Shown here: positions 42,801 to 52,799 of the stretch, piece after piece
Position numbering within the stretch: the first letter of the stretch is position 1
Layout: each line of letters opens with the position of its first letter
NCBI RefSeq assembly: GCF_004331695.1
Contig: NZ_SJSL01000001.1
Location: 868,001 to 932,000 of the forward strand
Length of the DNA stretch: 64,000 nucleotides
Origin: Pedobacter psychroterrae
GTDB taxonomy: Bacteria; Bacteroidota; Bacteroidia; Sphingobacteriales; Sphingobacteriaceae
Direction: 5' to 3'
Program-made: the position numbers and the translations under genes
Notes under the pieces: generated by a model
The model's database searches: none
What the model saw: only the letters and a program-made list of their open reading frames with translations
Told to the model about the DNA's origin: nothing

Positions 42801-44162
42801 TTAGGGAGATTCGGAATCTGACCGATGATTCCGGAGATCTTTATAACTATCTGACTTTTTTTCAAGGTCAGCATTGACCACTTGCATTAATTCATTGGAC
42901 CATTCCTGAGTTATAAGCTCAATATCGGGCGAGACCCCTTTGCCTTCCAGTGACTTTCCTGTTTTTGTCATAATTTGGCAGGTCGGCACGTACATCATAA
43001 ACCGACCGTCGCTGACAAAATTTACCGGGTTTCCGCCTCCACCCGTGTTTTTACCGACGATGGTAGCACGCCTGAGTTCTTTCATCATGAATGCAAAGTA
43101 TTCTGCTGCAGAAAATGTATTGCCAGAAGTGAGGATATAGATGGGCTTATCTCCCAGATCTGGCCCTCCAGACAATGGTGCTACAGGAGGTTCGCTTCGG
43201 TGCCATTCAGACTCATCTTTGCACTTCTTAACCAACAGTGTCTCAAACCGCTTGTCGCTGGATTTGAATAAATAATGATAAAGAAAAGTTGAGATTTCTC
43301 CATTGCCACCGCCATTTTCGCTGATGTCGATAATAATTGCCCTGGTATAACGTAGCAGATTAAGTGCATTTTGCGCTGTCTCATAAGCTTCTGGCCCAGC
43401 TATACATTCATCCCATCGAATATAGCCAATGTTGCCGTTTCGAACTGCCACCTCCCGAAAACCAAAGTTTCGTTCCTCTTCAGTGGTCACGCTTAAATTA
43501 GGCACCCTTTCGGTCAGCTCGTTGTAATCAACTCCAATGTAAAAATGTTTATCATTGGTTTTATCACGGAAGTATTTGACTAATTCATCGGTAAAGACGT
43601 TGAGCGTATCTTTTCCTTTAAAAAAACCCTCATCGAACATACGCAAAACTTCCTCGGACATTTCATTAGCCTTTTTCGCATCAAAATAATGAGTTTTTAA
43701 CCCTTGTCTAACCAGGTCAATGACTAATTTCTTTTCTTCATTGGAAAGAAATGCTTTTCCACTAGTATAGAGTGCCGTAAATCCCCTGATCCGTTTCAGT
43801 ACATGGTCTACTTCAGCGTCACCGATTATGGCTTTTAGCTCGTTATCTTCCTTAACCCTGTTTATTGACCAGAAACCTTTGTCGATCGCTACATTTAGCA
43901 GTTTTACCGATTTCACCTTGTCACCGGCCAGGCCATAGATCCTAGCATACTCATATATCATTTCAGGTGGCATCATTGTTCCAGCGGATATGATCCTGTC
44001 TACAGCTAAGGTAGCCTCTTTGAACTTACCCCGATCTAAAAGGGTATTGATTGCTTTCATGTCGCCTTCTACATGGTTTAAATCGGATTGACCATAGGCG
44101 TTACAGCAGAAAGCAAATACGGTGAATAATGCGAAACAAAATAATTTTTTATTGAGAAGCAT
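42801..44162 (-). CDS. S41 family peptidase
   Basis: ATG at 44162 opens a signal peptide (NKKLFCFALFTVFAFCCNAYG), giving 453 residues; the frame runs 19 codons further. Residues 25-130 are a helical, possibly TPR-like N-terminus. The peptidase domain holds NIGYIRWDECIAGPEAYETA, AIIIDISENGGGNGEI, and ILTSGNTFSAAEYFAFM with the nucleophilic serine, then GKNTGGGGNPV. No PDZ domain is seen. Family S41 cleaves exported proteins in the periplasm. Stands alone. Confidence 0.85.
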   Translation of the reverse strand: MLLNKKLFCFALFTVFAFCCNAYGQSDLNHVEGDMKAINTLLDRGKFKEATLAVDRIISAGTMMPPEMIYEYARIYGLAGDKVKSVKLLNVAIDKGFWSINRVKEDNELKAIIGDAEVDHVLKRIRGFTALYTSGKAFLSNEEKKLVIDLVRQGLKTHYFDAKKANEMSEEVLRMFDEGFFKGKDTLNVFTDELVKYFRDKTNDKHFYIGVDYNELTERVPNLSVTTEEERNFGFREVAVRNGNIGYIRWDECIAGPEAYETAQNALNLLRYTRAIIIDISENGGGNGEISTFLYHYLFKSSDKRFETLLVKKCKDESEWHRSEPPVAPLSGGPDLGDKPIYILTSGNTFSAAEYFAFMMKELRRATIVGKNTGGGGNPVNFVSDGRFMMYVPTCQIMTKTGKSLEGKGVSPDIELITQEWSNELMQVVNADLEKKSDSYKDLRNHRSDSESP

Positions 44163-44410
44163 AGATATTTTTATGAATATGAGCCAAGGTAGTGCCCACT
44201 TTGGATAATTGCAAATCATTAATCTGAATTTATAATCGGGACTTTCATAACCAAAATTCCTTTATTGAGATAAGTAGGCCCGCGATCATAGTATTACGTC
44301 AACTAGCTAGCTGCCTGTAATATTTAGTCCAAACCTAATTTCAGCGCTTAGTTTCTAGGCAAAACAGCTGAAACTAGGTAAATTATCCAATACACAATCA
44401 ATGCCTGCTT

Positions 44411-44776
44411 TTAAAGATTAGTAAAGGGGCCAAAAAAACCTACAATGCAGGTAATTTGGTTATCGTCGTTGTACTCAAAATAATCCATCCCTTCCATTTT
44501 ATCACCGTTTGGGCCAATATTTTCCCATTTAAATCGCCCGCAATTATGGTGAAAATCGACTTTGGACAATTGTCGGAGTGTATGACCCGGAGCCACGTGG
44601 TGGAATCCGTTGATAAGTGAGGCAAGGCCATCGATGCCCTTAACCATTTCATTTTGAGTGTCAACATAAGTACTTTGCTGGATCCAGCAATCCTCTAGTG
44701 CCGTTTTTATGTTTTCCAGTCCTTGTACGTTCCAGGCATGGCCATATTGTGTGATTGATTCTTCGATAGTTTTCAT
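44411..44776 (-). CDS. NTF2-like/SnoaL-like protein
   Basis: A 121-residue single-domain protein (SITQYGHAWNVQGLENIKTALEDCWIQQS, KGIDGLASLINGFHHVAPGHTL, GRFKWENIGPNG, GMDYFEYNDDNQITCIVGFFGPF). The pattern of helix, curved sheet and hydrophobic pocket is that of the NTF2-like superfamily, which includes isomerases and steroid-binding proteins. Substrate unknown. It has no close partner gene. Confidence 0.82.
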   Translation of the reverse strand: MKTIEESITQYGHAWNVQGLENIKTALEDCWIQQSTYVDTQNEMVKGIDGLASLINGFHHVAPGHTLRQLSKVDFHHNCGRFKWENIGPNGDKMEGMDYFEYNDDNQITCIVGFFGPFTNL

Positions 44777-44889
44777 AAGCTGATTGTTTAATTATGGGTG
44801 TAATGTACGAGAGGTTCCTAAGCTAGCTAAATGGACAACATCCGTCGGAAAAGAATATTCCAAGGGCTGTTTAAAAGCCAAGTACAATA

Positions 44890-46020
44890 TTAGTCTTTTC
44901 CGAGTCGTATTCCCAATTGCTTTTCTAATTCCTCCCCCATTAAGTTTTTTGATACAATTATACCATTCGGGTCAATTAAAAAATTTTGTGGAATCGATTG
45001 TATACCGTAAAGTATGGCCACTTCGTTCTCAAAATATTTCAAATCACTAACATGTAACCAGGGCATACCATCTTTTTTTATCGCCTCTATCCAGGATTTT
45101 CGCCCAATGGCTTTATCAAGCGAAACGCTGATTATCGTAAAATTCTTATGTTTATAGGCGTTATATGCTTTTACTACATTTGGATTCTCTGCCCTGCAAG
45201 GCCCGCACCAACTTGCCCAAAAGTCAAGCAGCACATATTTTCCTCTGAAGTCTTTCAACTCAATAGCTTTTCCTGTCGTATCATTTTGAGAAAACTCAGG
45301 AGCAGGTTTACCAATTTCGGTTCTGCTGGTAGCTGCTATCACTTGATAAAGTTGTTTAACTGCGGGTGTGTTTCTGATTTTTAAAGACAGGCTATTGAGC
45401 TGGGCTTCCTTCTTGCCCAGATCCGGACCTGGTCCTGGCCTGTCTGTGATAAGATGTGCACTCACCAATGACTCAGGATGGCTTTTAATGAATTTTTCGA
45501 TTACTTTATCAACGGACTTGTTCACCTCGGTAAGCTTTTCCCCGTGCGCCGCATTGAAAGCAGGGATACTGCCTGATTCAATTGCATTCATGTATGATTC
45601 CCGGAATTGGTAGAGCTGCTCCTCGTAAGGTAATATTTCGTCACGAAATTGCTGATAATCTTCTGTTAGCGGGTTCCCCTTTACCTTTGCATGCAGTAAG
45701 GAATCCACGCTGTGTAAGGTGATCTGTCCGGGTTGCAAATATATCATAAGCGGAGTAGGCAGAAATACGTAGGATCTATGATTTCCTGGTTTGGTCAGGG
45801 TCAAGTGTGCCCAATCGGATTTTGCAACAGATCCGGTAAAAGTGAAGTTTCCATGTTGGATGATACAGGAATCTATTTGCGAAGCTCCGGCTTCACTTCT
45901 ATATAAATAAATCGAATGCTGATCATTAGCACTGCCGATTTTGCCGCTAATCTGGTATCTTCCGGATTGACCAAATGATATCATTGGAAGACATAATAGC
46001 AATAAATATAAGTTTTTCAT
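44890..46020 (-). CDS. TlpA-like thioredoxin-fold lipid-free exported protein with DUF4369
   Basis: A 376-residue protein with signal peptide (LYLLLLCLPMISFGQ). Residues 20-110 match DUF4369 (YQISGKIGSANDQHSIYLYR), and the C-terminal third is a TlpA/ResA-like thioredoxin domain: PAPEFSQNDTTGKAIELKDF, DFWASWCGPCRAENPNVV with the redox CGPC pair, and QSIPQNFLIDPNGIIV. It should reduce or oxidise disulfides in the periplasm. It is the last gene of the sigma-FecR-SusC-SusD cluster, 51 bases after SusD, a frequent position for such proteins. Confidence 0.9.
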   Translation of the reverse strand: MKNLYLLLLCLPMISFGQSGRYQISGKIGSANDQHSIYLYRSEAGASQIDSCIIQHGNFTFTGSVAKSDWAHLTLTKPGNHRSYVFLPTPLMIYLQPGQITLHSVDSLLHAKVKGNPLTEDYQQFRDEILPYEEQLYQFRESYMNAIESGSIPAFNAAHGEKLTEVNKSVDKVIEKFIKSHPESLVSAHLITDRPGPGPDLGKKEAQLNSLSLKIRNTPAVKQLYQVIAATSRTEIGKPAPEFSQNDTTGKAIELKDFRGKYVLLDFWASWCGPCRAENPNVVKAYNAYKHKNFTIISVSLDKAIGRKSWIEAIKKDGMPWLHVSDLKYFENEVAILYGIQSIPQNFLIDPNGIIVSKNLMGEELEKQLGIRLGKD

Positions 46021-46071
46021 TGTTCAAGTTTAAATATGGTGTTGCAAGGATGCGGACACATGATGTATGAA

Positions 46072-47451
46072 TTAATTGTAGCCAGGATTTTGTATTAGTG
46101 TTGGATTAGTGCTGATAGATTGTAGGGGAATCGGGTAGAGCACATCAGTTGATTGCCATATTGACCCCTTTATTGGTTTTAATACAGCATCAGCGCGTCC
46201 CGTTCTTTTTAGGTTTAACCACCTGTCTCCCCATTCAAGAAAAAGTTCAGTTTGGCGTTCATGTTCCAAAGCTATTTTAAATGAAGGCAAATCATTAGCA
46301 GAAGTTCCCCCAAGCCCTGCCTTGCTGCGTATTTGATCTATATCTGATTTAGCCCCAAGGAAATTGTTCTGATATGCCCTAGCCTCTGAACGGATCAGCA
46401 ATAACTCGGAAATACGCAAGAAAACCTGGTATTCTTCATTGTTACCCGAACTTTTGTATTTTGAAGGGTAACTGTAATTGTTTCCATCATAGCTGATACT
46501 GCTTATCCATTTAGATGGTCTAATGTCATCCTTTTCAAATGCATTGAGTAGTGCGCTGTTCAAAGCGAAATTTGGAAGTGTATTTGGTCTAAGCTGGGTA
46601 TATAAACTCTGGTATGGAAAACCATTTCCCCCATTGTAAAATGCCAGGATAGTTTCTTTGCTCTCACTGAGAAAAACATTCGCCAGATCGTCTTTGACAA
46701 CACGATATAAGCCTTCCTGGGAGATCACTTTTGTGGCCGCAGCCTCAGCTTCCGGCCATTTGCCTATGTACAGGTACACACGGGATAGCATCGCACTGGC
46801 GGCCCATTTATTGGCCCTGGTACGAGTTCCATGTGACCATGAATAGTCCGCGGAAAGCGAATTTTCAGCTTCACTAAGGTCGGCAACCAACTGATCATAG
46901 ACTTGTGCAACGGATGTTCTTGGTATTTTGCTGCTTATACTGACATCAGTGGTGGTGACCAGTGGTACCGGTCCATAGTAATTAACGAGGTAGAAATAAC
47001 AAAGTGCACGCACGAACTTGGCCTCCGCTATCAGTTGCTGTTTCAATCCAGCAGAAATTGCTGGTGAATTTTGCGCCCCTTGGATAATGCTATTGGCAAT
47101 ATAAATGCAGGAATAAGAGTCATTCCAGAGACCTTCCACATCACCGTTGGTGGAGACCAGGCTGTTGCTGTAAAAATTATCAGCTGTACTGGAGACTGGA
47201 TACATCTCATCGGCCAGTCGTGCGGGATGGAGGGTGATGTTGTAGCTGTAATAACCGATCCCACCCACAAAACCGTTATAAAATTTGCTATAAAGTCCGT
47301 ATACTGCAGATTGAGAGGTTGCAGAGTCTAGGAACACCGTGGAGGAAACCAGCTTGTTGTTAGGTAGTGGTACAGTGATTAATTTTTTACACGAGGTATT
47401 CCAGATAAACACGCAAATTGCGATGGTCAGTATATATATGCTTTTTTTCAT
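46072..47451 (-). CDS. SusD/RagB family nutrient-binding lipoprotein
   Basis: ATG at 47451 begins a lipoprotein signal (KKSIYILTIAICVFIWNTSC, lipobox NTSC), 459 residues; the frame is open 40 codons upstream into the SusC end. TPR-type helices are visible (VEGLWNDSYSCIYIANSIIQ, ALCYFYLVNYYGPVPLVT, ALEHERQTELFLEWGDRWLNLKR) and the end LYPIPLQSISTNPTLIQNPGYN is the family signature. Partner of the SusC 10 bases upstream. Confidence 0.95.
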   Translation of the reverse strand: MKKSIYILTIAICVFIWNTSCKKLITVPLPNNKLVSSTVFLDSATSQSAVYGLYSKFYNGFVGGIGYYSYNITLHPARLADEMYPVSSTADNFYSNSLVSTNGDVEGLWNDSYSCIYIANSIIQGAQNSPAISAGLKQQLIAEAKFVRALCYFYLVNYYGPVPLVTTTDVSISSKIPRTSVAQVYDQLVADLSEAENSLSADYSWSHGTRTRANKWAASAMLSRVYLYIGKWPEAEAAATKVISQEGLYRVVKDDLANVFLSESKETILAFYNGGNGFPYQSLYTQLRPNTLPNFALNSALLNAFEKDDIRPSKWISSISYDGNNYSYPSKYKSSGNNEEYQVFLRISELLLIRSEARAYQNNFLGAKSDIDQIRSKAGLGGTSANDLPSFKIALEHERQTELFLEWGDRWLNLKRTGRADAVLKPIKGSIWQSTDVLYPIPLQSISTNPTLIQNPGYN

Positions 47452-47461
47452 GATATGTGCC

Positions 47462-50400
47462 TTAAAGTGAAAACTGTAAACCTCCGGTAATTGTCCGCAG
47501 TGGAGGGAAAACTGGTGCTGGTAACGGGATAGGATAGCCCACGGGATTGTATTGAAGGGTTTCCGGGTCAAATCCTTTGTAATTGGTGATGGTCAATAGG
47601 TTCTGTCCCGATGCAAAAATCCTGCAACTCTTGATTTTGACTTTCGAGATCCATTTTTCCGGCAGGTTATAAGAAAGGGTAACGTTTCTAAGCCTGATGA
47701 AAGATGCATCAACGACTTTGGCATCAGAATTTACATAGTAGTTCTCATAGGACGAATAAGAGGCTGAACCTACATTGGTGCTTGGCTTAAATCCACTGTT
47801 CATTACCCCAGTTAATTGATTTTTCAATAAACCCGGAAAGCTGGTAGGTGCGAGGCCATCCTTATTAACAAAATTTAAAAACACATCCAACTGAAAATTT
47901 CCAAGCTTTAAATTATTGGAAAAACCGCCGTAAAACTTAGGATCAGTGTTGCCTGCGATGATGTAGTCACCCATACCATTGGCCTTGAGTCCGGGACTGA
48001 TCTGTCCGTCGCCATCTATGTCCGCGACCTGGGCAATGCCATCTTTAAAACCGGTGAACTGGTAAAGTGTAAGGCTATTCAATGATTGGCCAATCATCAG
48101 GCGACTTGCATTATAAGAACCCGCAAGTCCCGGATATGAAAGGAGTTTATTGTTGGATGCACTTATATTGAAGGATAAATTCCAATTGAAAGGCCCTTTG
48201 CTAATTGGAGATGCCTTCAGTTCAAATTCCCAACCCATGTTTTGCACCAATGCGTCCATGTTAGCCGTATAACCGGTAAAGCCAGTCTGTCCCCCTATTG
48301 GGAAATACGAAAGCAAATCACTGGAACGGTTCCTGAACCATGCCGTATTGAACATTAGTTTGTCATTGAAGAAACCAAGTTCGAACGCTATCTCTAATTT
48401 TCTGGTCGTTTCCCAGCTAAGTTCTTTATTCTCGATACCTGATGGCTGAATACTTGGGTTGTCACCATACGGCGTATACATAGCATCATAAGTTTGTAAG
48501 TAACCATAGTCTCCAATTTGGTCGTTGCCTACTGTTCCATAACTTCCCCTAACTTTTCCAAAACTTAACCAGGACACTTCCTTCATAAATGTTTCACTTG
48601 TAAACAGCCAGGCAGCGCCGATAGATCCAAAAGTTCCATACTGCTTCCCGGGTCCGAATCTCGAGGATCCATCCCGGCGGAAAGTTCCGCTTAAGATATA
48701 TTTGCTGTCCCAATTATATACCGCCCTACCGAAAGCAGAAGCGAAGCGATATTGTGAACTTGAGCTGGTCTGATAGTAAATCCTCCCTGCTGAAGTGTAG
48801 TTTTCCAAAAGTGCATCAGAAGAAAACATCCCAGCTGCAACATAGTATGGCTGCTTATAATCCCTGAATTGGTAAGTTCCGCCTAAGGTCGCATTAAGCT
48901 TTCCATTTGCAATTTGTGTGTTAAAATCCAATTGCGGTTCAGCTATGTATGTTGTGCTGTTATTATTGGTATAGTTGCCTCCGCCACCATTAACTGTCAT
49001 CTGTGTAGGGTTCATCGCAGTACTTGGATAAATGAACATGACATCTTGGGAAAGAGAATTTTGACCAACATTGATTTTCATCTTAAGATTCGAAAGGAAG
49101 CTATAATTTAAAGCAGCATTCACTACAAAAGTTTTTGCGGTGTTTTTCCCGTAATTTCTCAGTAAGGCAAGCGGATTTGTGTTGAACTGGGGATGAAAAT
49201 AGAGGGTCCCGTCCGGATTATTTAAAGGGTAATTATTGGGATAGTTAGTGGTAAGGTTTGCGATATCTGAGGCGGGCATTTTGTTGAGATCCCCTGAATA
49301 GATGACAGAGAATTCAGCCCTAAATTTACCGTTGTCTGAAGTATGGAATGATTTTGCATGCAGGGAACCACGCTGATATTTAAAGTCGGAACGATAAACT
49401 GATCCCTCCTCGCGATAGGAGCCACTGATATATAATCCTGTGCTGCTGTTACCTCCTGAAAAGGAAATATTCGCTTCGGTTTGAGGTGCCAACTTGCCCA
49501 TTAAATATCGTTGGTAGTCAGTATCTGAATTTTTATCCCATAACAGCAAATCCGGAGCGTTCAGGGTTGTGGGAGTGATGTTATCATTGGCAAAAGCTTC
49601 TCTACGAACAGCTAGGAACTGGGCCGTGCTAAATACTGGGACAAAGTTATTAATTTTAGATGCGCCTGTGAATACGCTTCCGTTTAAGGTGGTCGCCCCG
49701 GACTTGGCGTATTTTGTTGTTATGATAATGACCCCGTTTGCACCTCTGGCTCCATATATTGAGGTTGCATCCGCATCTTTAAGCACATCAATGCTTTCGA
49801 TGTCGCTAGGATTTATAGCATTAAGCGGGTCTGAACTGCCGTTTGCCTGGTCACTGGACATCGATCCAGAACGCTCTATCGGGTTTCCGTCAAACGGCAC
49901 ACCGTCAATAATGTACAAAGGAACAGTTCCGGAGGTGAGTGAGTTCTTTCCCCGGATGGATACTTGGGACGCAGCTCCAGGCATGCCGTTACCTTGTTGG
50001 ATAAACAATCCTGGAACCATTCCCTGCAAGGCCTGTATCGGACTGATTACTGTCTGATTTTTGATTTCCTCAGATTTTATTGTGCTGACTGAACCCGTAT
50101 TAAACCTCCTGGTTGTAGTTCCATATCCTATTACCTGTACCTGATCCAGCTTGGATTCAGATATTTTCAGCGTGATGTTACCCATATCGGCCTCAGCCAT
50201 GAGTTCCATAGTTGTATAGCCGGTAAAGCTGATTACAAGAATTCCGCCTTGTTCCACATTGTCCAATCTGAATGTCCCATTTCCCTGTGAAATTACGGCC
50301 CGCTTTGTTCCTTTAAGGGTAATTGTAGCCCCGGTTACAGGGTTGCCCGTTTCATCCAATATCCGGCCCTGGACACTCATGTCGGCAGACAGTAAGTTAC

Positions 50401-50782
50401 CTAACTGATCAAGAATGCTCTTCTCTTTTGCCCGTACGATGATGGTTTTGTCATTGAATACATATTCCAAGTTTTGTGGCTGCAAAATTTCATCCATGAC
50501 CTTTTCAAGCTCCAGCTTATTAAAGTTGACGTTCAGTATCTTTGCATTCTTTAGCTCCGCGGAATTTACCACTACGTTGTAGCCGGTTTGCACTTTAATC
50601 TGTTCAAAAATATCCCTCAATGAGGCGTTTTTATTCCTCATCGTAATTTTCTGGGCAAATGTTGCCGCGCTTACCTGTGTCAGCACAGCGAGCATAAGCA
50701 ATGCTGTAATTCGCATAACTCTCGTTATTTGTTGCAATAGCGTTTTAGGCACTATTGGGTTGTTAAAAGCATAATAATTCAT
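47462..50782 (-). CDS. SusC/RagA family transporter with STN signalling domain
   Basis: An 1106-residue TonB-dependent transporter. After the signal (ITALLMLAVLTQVSAATFAQ) residues about 50-110 form a Secretin/TonB N-terminal (STN) domain (LRDIFEQIKVQTGYNVVVNS), then CarboxypepD_reg (VQGRILDETGNPVTGATITL), plug (PIQALQGMVPGLFIQQG, VPLYIIDGVPFDGN, DATSIYGARGANGVI) and the barrel ending TGGLQFSL. The STN domain contacts the periplasmic part of FecR-like anti-sigma factors, matching the fecI/fecR pair just upstream. Imports an unknown nutrient and reports its presence. Confidence 0.95.
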   Translation of the reverse strand: MNYYAFNNPIVPKTLLQQITRVMRITALLMLAVLTQVSAATFAQKITMRNKNASLRDIFEQIKVQTGYNVVVNSAELKNAKILNVNFNKLELEKVMDEILQPQNLEYVFNDKTIIVRAKEKSILDQLGNLLSADMSVQGRILDETGNPVTGATITLKGTKRAVISQGNGTFRLDNVEQGGILVISFTGYTTMELMAEADMGNITLKISESKLDQVQVIGYGTTTRRFNTGSVSTIKSEEIKNQTVISPIQALQGMVPGLFIQQGNGMPGAASQVSIRGKNSLTSGTVPLYIIDGVPFDGNPIERSGSMSSDQANGSSDPLNAINPSDIESIDVLKDADATSIYGARGANGVIIITTKYAKSGATTLNGSVFTGASKINNFVPVFSTAQFLAVRREAFANDNITPTTLNAPDLLLWDKNSDTDYQRYLMGKLAPQTEANISFSGGNSSTGLYISGSYREEGSVYRSDFKYQRGSLHAKSFHTSDNGKFRAEFSVIYSGDLNKMPASDIANLTTNYPNNYPLNNPDGTLYFHPQFNTNPLALLRNYGKNTAKTFVVNAALNYSFLSNLKMKINVGQNSLSQDVMFIYPSTAMNPTQMTVNGGGGNYTNNNSTTYIAEPQLDFNTQIANGKLNATLGGTYQFRDYKQPYYVAAGMFSSDALLENYTSAGRIYYQTSSSSQYRFASAFGRAVYNWDSKYILSGTFRRDGSSRFGPGKQYGTFGSIGAAWLFTSETFMKEVSWLSFGKVRGSYGTVGNDQIGDYGYLQTYDAMYTPYGDNPSIQPSGIENKELSWETTRKLEIAFELGFFNDKLMFNTAWFRNRSSDLLSYFPIGGQTGFTGYTANMDALVQNMGWEFELKASPISKGPFNWNLSFNISASNNKLLSYPGLAGSYNASRLMIGQSLNSLTLYQFTGFKDGIAQVADIDGDGQISPGLKANGMGDYIIAGNTDPKFYGGFSNNLKLGNFQLDVFLNFVNKDGLAPTSFPGLLKNQLTGVMNSGFKPSTNVGSASYSSYENYYVNSDAKVVDASFIRLRNVTLSYNLPEKWISKVKIKSCRIFASGQNLLTITNYKGFDPETLQYNPVGYPIPLPAPVFPPLRTITGGLQFSL

Positions 50783-50870
50783 ACCTTCGTATTGGTTTGG
50801 GTTAATACATTAATCGTTTAGCTGATTTTTTATCCGAATCTTATCCGGATGAGGGTTAGCCCAGATTTTA

Positions 50871-50900
50871 GGCGTGAAAGGGTTCAGAGACTTTCACGCC
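50871..50900. repeat. Perfect 10-bp hairpin between fecR-like and susC genes
   Basis: GGCGTGAAAG (50871-50880) pairs fully with CTTTCACGCC (50891-50900) around a 10-base loop. A second repeat ATCCG/CGGAT lies at 50832-50850. No T run follows on either strand, so it is more likely an mRNA stabiliser, attenuator or site than a normal terminator. Confidence 0.6.
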
Positions 50901-50925
50901 TTATTAAACTAACCGTGACCTTTTA

Positions 50926-52167
50926 CTATTCCCGCTGTCGTAGATTTCTTTTCATGTTTTTGTTGGTTTGGTTTAGTTGATAGACAATTATTTTTCTTCC
51001 TTCGATCCTAAAGTTAACGGTGCTTGTCAATTCTAGGTTTTCAAGAACTTTTGATACGTTCTGAAAACGAGAGATGGTTCCCCAGAAAGTCTGGTCAGCA
51101 GCTGTTCCTTCATAGATCACTTCCACATTGTACCATCTGGAAATTTTTCTCATGATCGAGCCAAGGGATTCATCATCGAATTTAAGTTCGCCATTTTTCC
51201 ATGCCATCGCATTGGCAGCGTTTGCTTCTGCTACATCCAGCTGTTCCGCGGTTAAGCGTGCCTGTTGGTTCGGCTTGAGTACACGGGTTGAGAAGCCTTG
51301 GGCAAACACCTGCACGCTTCCTTCTTGTAAATCTGTTGTAATCTGACGCTCATCTGCATAAGCATTTACATTAAAGTGCGTTCCGAGCACTTTAATCTCT
51401 TGCACCGGGAGTGACCCGTTTGCTTTGGTTCTCACAACGAATGGCTGCGATTTATTTTTAAAAATCTCAAAGTATGCTTCACCGTCGAGCTCCACTTCCC
51501 GAAACTTTTTGTTTGTGAAGGTCGAAGGAAATTTCAGAGTTGTTGCAGCATTGAGCCACACATTGGAGCCATCCGGCAGCGTAAGTTGATAGGTCTGACC
51601 TTTGGTCGTGTTCGCGATTATGTTTCCTACCTGCCTGTCATTGTCTGAAGCGATATGCGAGCCATCGTTATAGGTTAGAGAAGATCCACTGATGATCACT
51701 CCATTCTTAGCTTCACTCAACGGGATCACTTTCCCATTTGCCAAAGTGATTGTCGCACCACTGCTGCCAGGGCCGATATCGCTTTTTACCCAATTCTTGT
51801 CATGGAAGGTGCCTGGTAAGCTGGATGTTCGATAGCTGAAAAACCAAAAACCAAGCACAATAGTAGCGATAGCGGCGGCGGTAAATATCCATTTAGACCT
51901 GTGAGATTTTTTGCCGGAATTTTCCAGAGCTATAGACTGGATTGGAGTACTTAACGTTGAGGATGCAGGTGGATCAAACTTGATCTGCGCCCAGACCGCT
52001 GTGAGAGAATGTTTTTTTAGTTGATCAACATCTTTGCTCAATTCAGCGCAGATTTCCGGATCCTGCTGATATGATTCATAGCCAGCAGTATACAACGAAA
52101 GTTCCTCTGCGTTTGCCAGGCCATCTGCTACTTTTCCCGCTAGAATTATGAATTCTTCCTTATTCAT
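50926..52167 (-). CDS. FecR family anti-sigma factor
   Basis: ATG at 52167 gives 413 residues (NKEEFIILAGKVADGLANAE); an upstream frame reaches 52257 but starts in the sigma gene end. The cytoplasmic N-terminus is about 80 residues, followed by one membrane helix (KWIFTAAAIATIVLGFWFF), then the FecR domain (GQTYQLTLPDGSNVWLNAATT, REVELDGEAYFEIFKN, KVLGTHFNVNAY) and a DUF4974-type C-terminal end (FDDESLGSIMRKISRWYNVEVIYEG). It holds the ECF sigma factor inactive until SusC signals. Confidence 0.95.
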   Translation of the reverse strand: MNKEEFIILAGKVADGLANAEELSLYTAGYESYQQDPEICAELSKDVDQLKKHSLTAVWAQIKFDPPASSTLSTPIQSIALENSGKKSHRSKWIFTAAAIATIVLGFWFFSYRTSSLPGTFHDKNWVKSDIGPGSSGATITLANGKVIPLSEAKNGVIISGSSLTYNDGSHIASDNDRQVGNIIANTTKGQTYQLTLPDGSNVWLNAATTLKFPSTFTNKKFREVELDGEAYFEIFKNKSQPFVVRTKANGSLPVQEIKVLGTHFNVNAYADERQITTDLQEGSVQVFAQGFSTRVLKPNQQARLTAEQLDVAEANAANAMAWKNGELKFDDESLGSIMRKISRWYNVEVIYEGTAADQTFWGTISRFQNVSKVLENLELTSTVNFRIEGRKIIVYQLNQTNKNMKRNLRQRE

Positions 52168-52235
52168 TTTAATGCCATCATATAAGTAAGTAACTTCAGA
52201 AAGCGAATTACTTACAAGAAATGAAAATATTTTTT

Positions 52236-52799
52236 TTACATAAAGAAATACATCCAAAAATGCATTTTTCCCAAGTCCGACCGCAGTTTATTGAGGGCAC
52301 GGGATAACTGACCGGAAACGGTTTTTTCTGAGATTCCCAGTTGTTGTGCGATTTCTTTATTGGAAAGGTGTTCTTCCCTGCTCATCCTGAAAATTTCAGC
52401 ACATTTTTCAGGAAGACTCCCTGTGAAGCTTTTTATAATAGACTGTAGCTCTTTTAGTTCGAGGCTTTCTTCATTGACAGTAAAGCTGGTTTCTGTATTC
52501 GCTAATCTGAAATTTTCGCGTACTTTGCCATTACGTATATGATTAGAGCTCTGATATTTGACTGCGGTTAAGAGATATCCCTTAACGCTATTAATGTGGT
52601 GATTCTGTCGGTGTTCCCAGAACCATACGAAAACCTCCTGAACGACGTCCATGCTGGCATCTCGATCTCTGAGAATATTATAGGCCGACTTTAATAAATC
52701 TTCAAAGTATCGCTCGTGAATCTCGTTAAAGGCTTCGTGATCATCTTTTCTTAAGATATCTATGAGCTCTCGATCCGTGCGTGCTTGATAAATTGTCAT
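52236..52799 (-). CDS. ECF RNA polymerase sigma factor (FecI-like, Bacteroidota family 1)
   Basis: A 187-residue sigma-70 family factor. Region 2 is FNEIHERYFEDLLKSAYNIL and VVQEVFVWFWEHRQNHHI; region 4 is ALNKLR preceded by SNKEIAQQLGISEKTVSGQLS. It should direct transcription of the SusC/D cluster when released by FecR. It is upstream of fecR-like with 68 bases between. The end MHFWMYFFM is unusual but within normal length. Confidence 0.94.
   Translation of the reverse strand: MTIYQARTDRELIDILRKDDHEAFNEIHERYFEDLLKSAYNILRDRDASMDVVQEVFVWFWEHRQNHHINSVKGYLLTAVKYQSSNHIRNGKVRENFRLANTETSFTVNEESLELKELQSIIKSFTGSLPEKCAEIFRMSREEHLSNKEIAQQLGISEKTVSGQLSRALNKLRSDLGKMHFWMYFFM

Noticed and set aside
28925..46000. 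Search by eye for a second copy of the tRNA-Arg 3' end as right attachment site
   Set aside because: No repeat of the tRNA 3' half was seen; serine integrases need only a few shared bases, so the right boundary cannot be set.
49569..50057. Plus-strand 162-codon frame inside the STN-SusC gene
   Set aside because: Antisense to the conserved SusC plug domain with no own motif.
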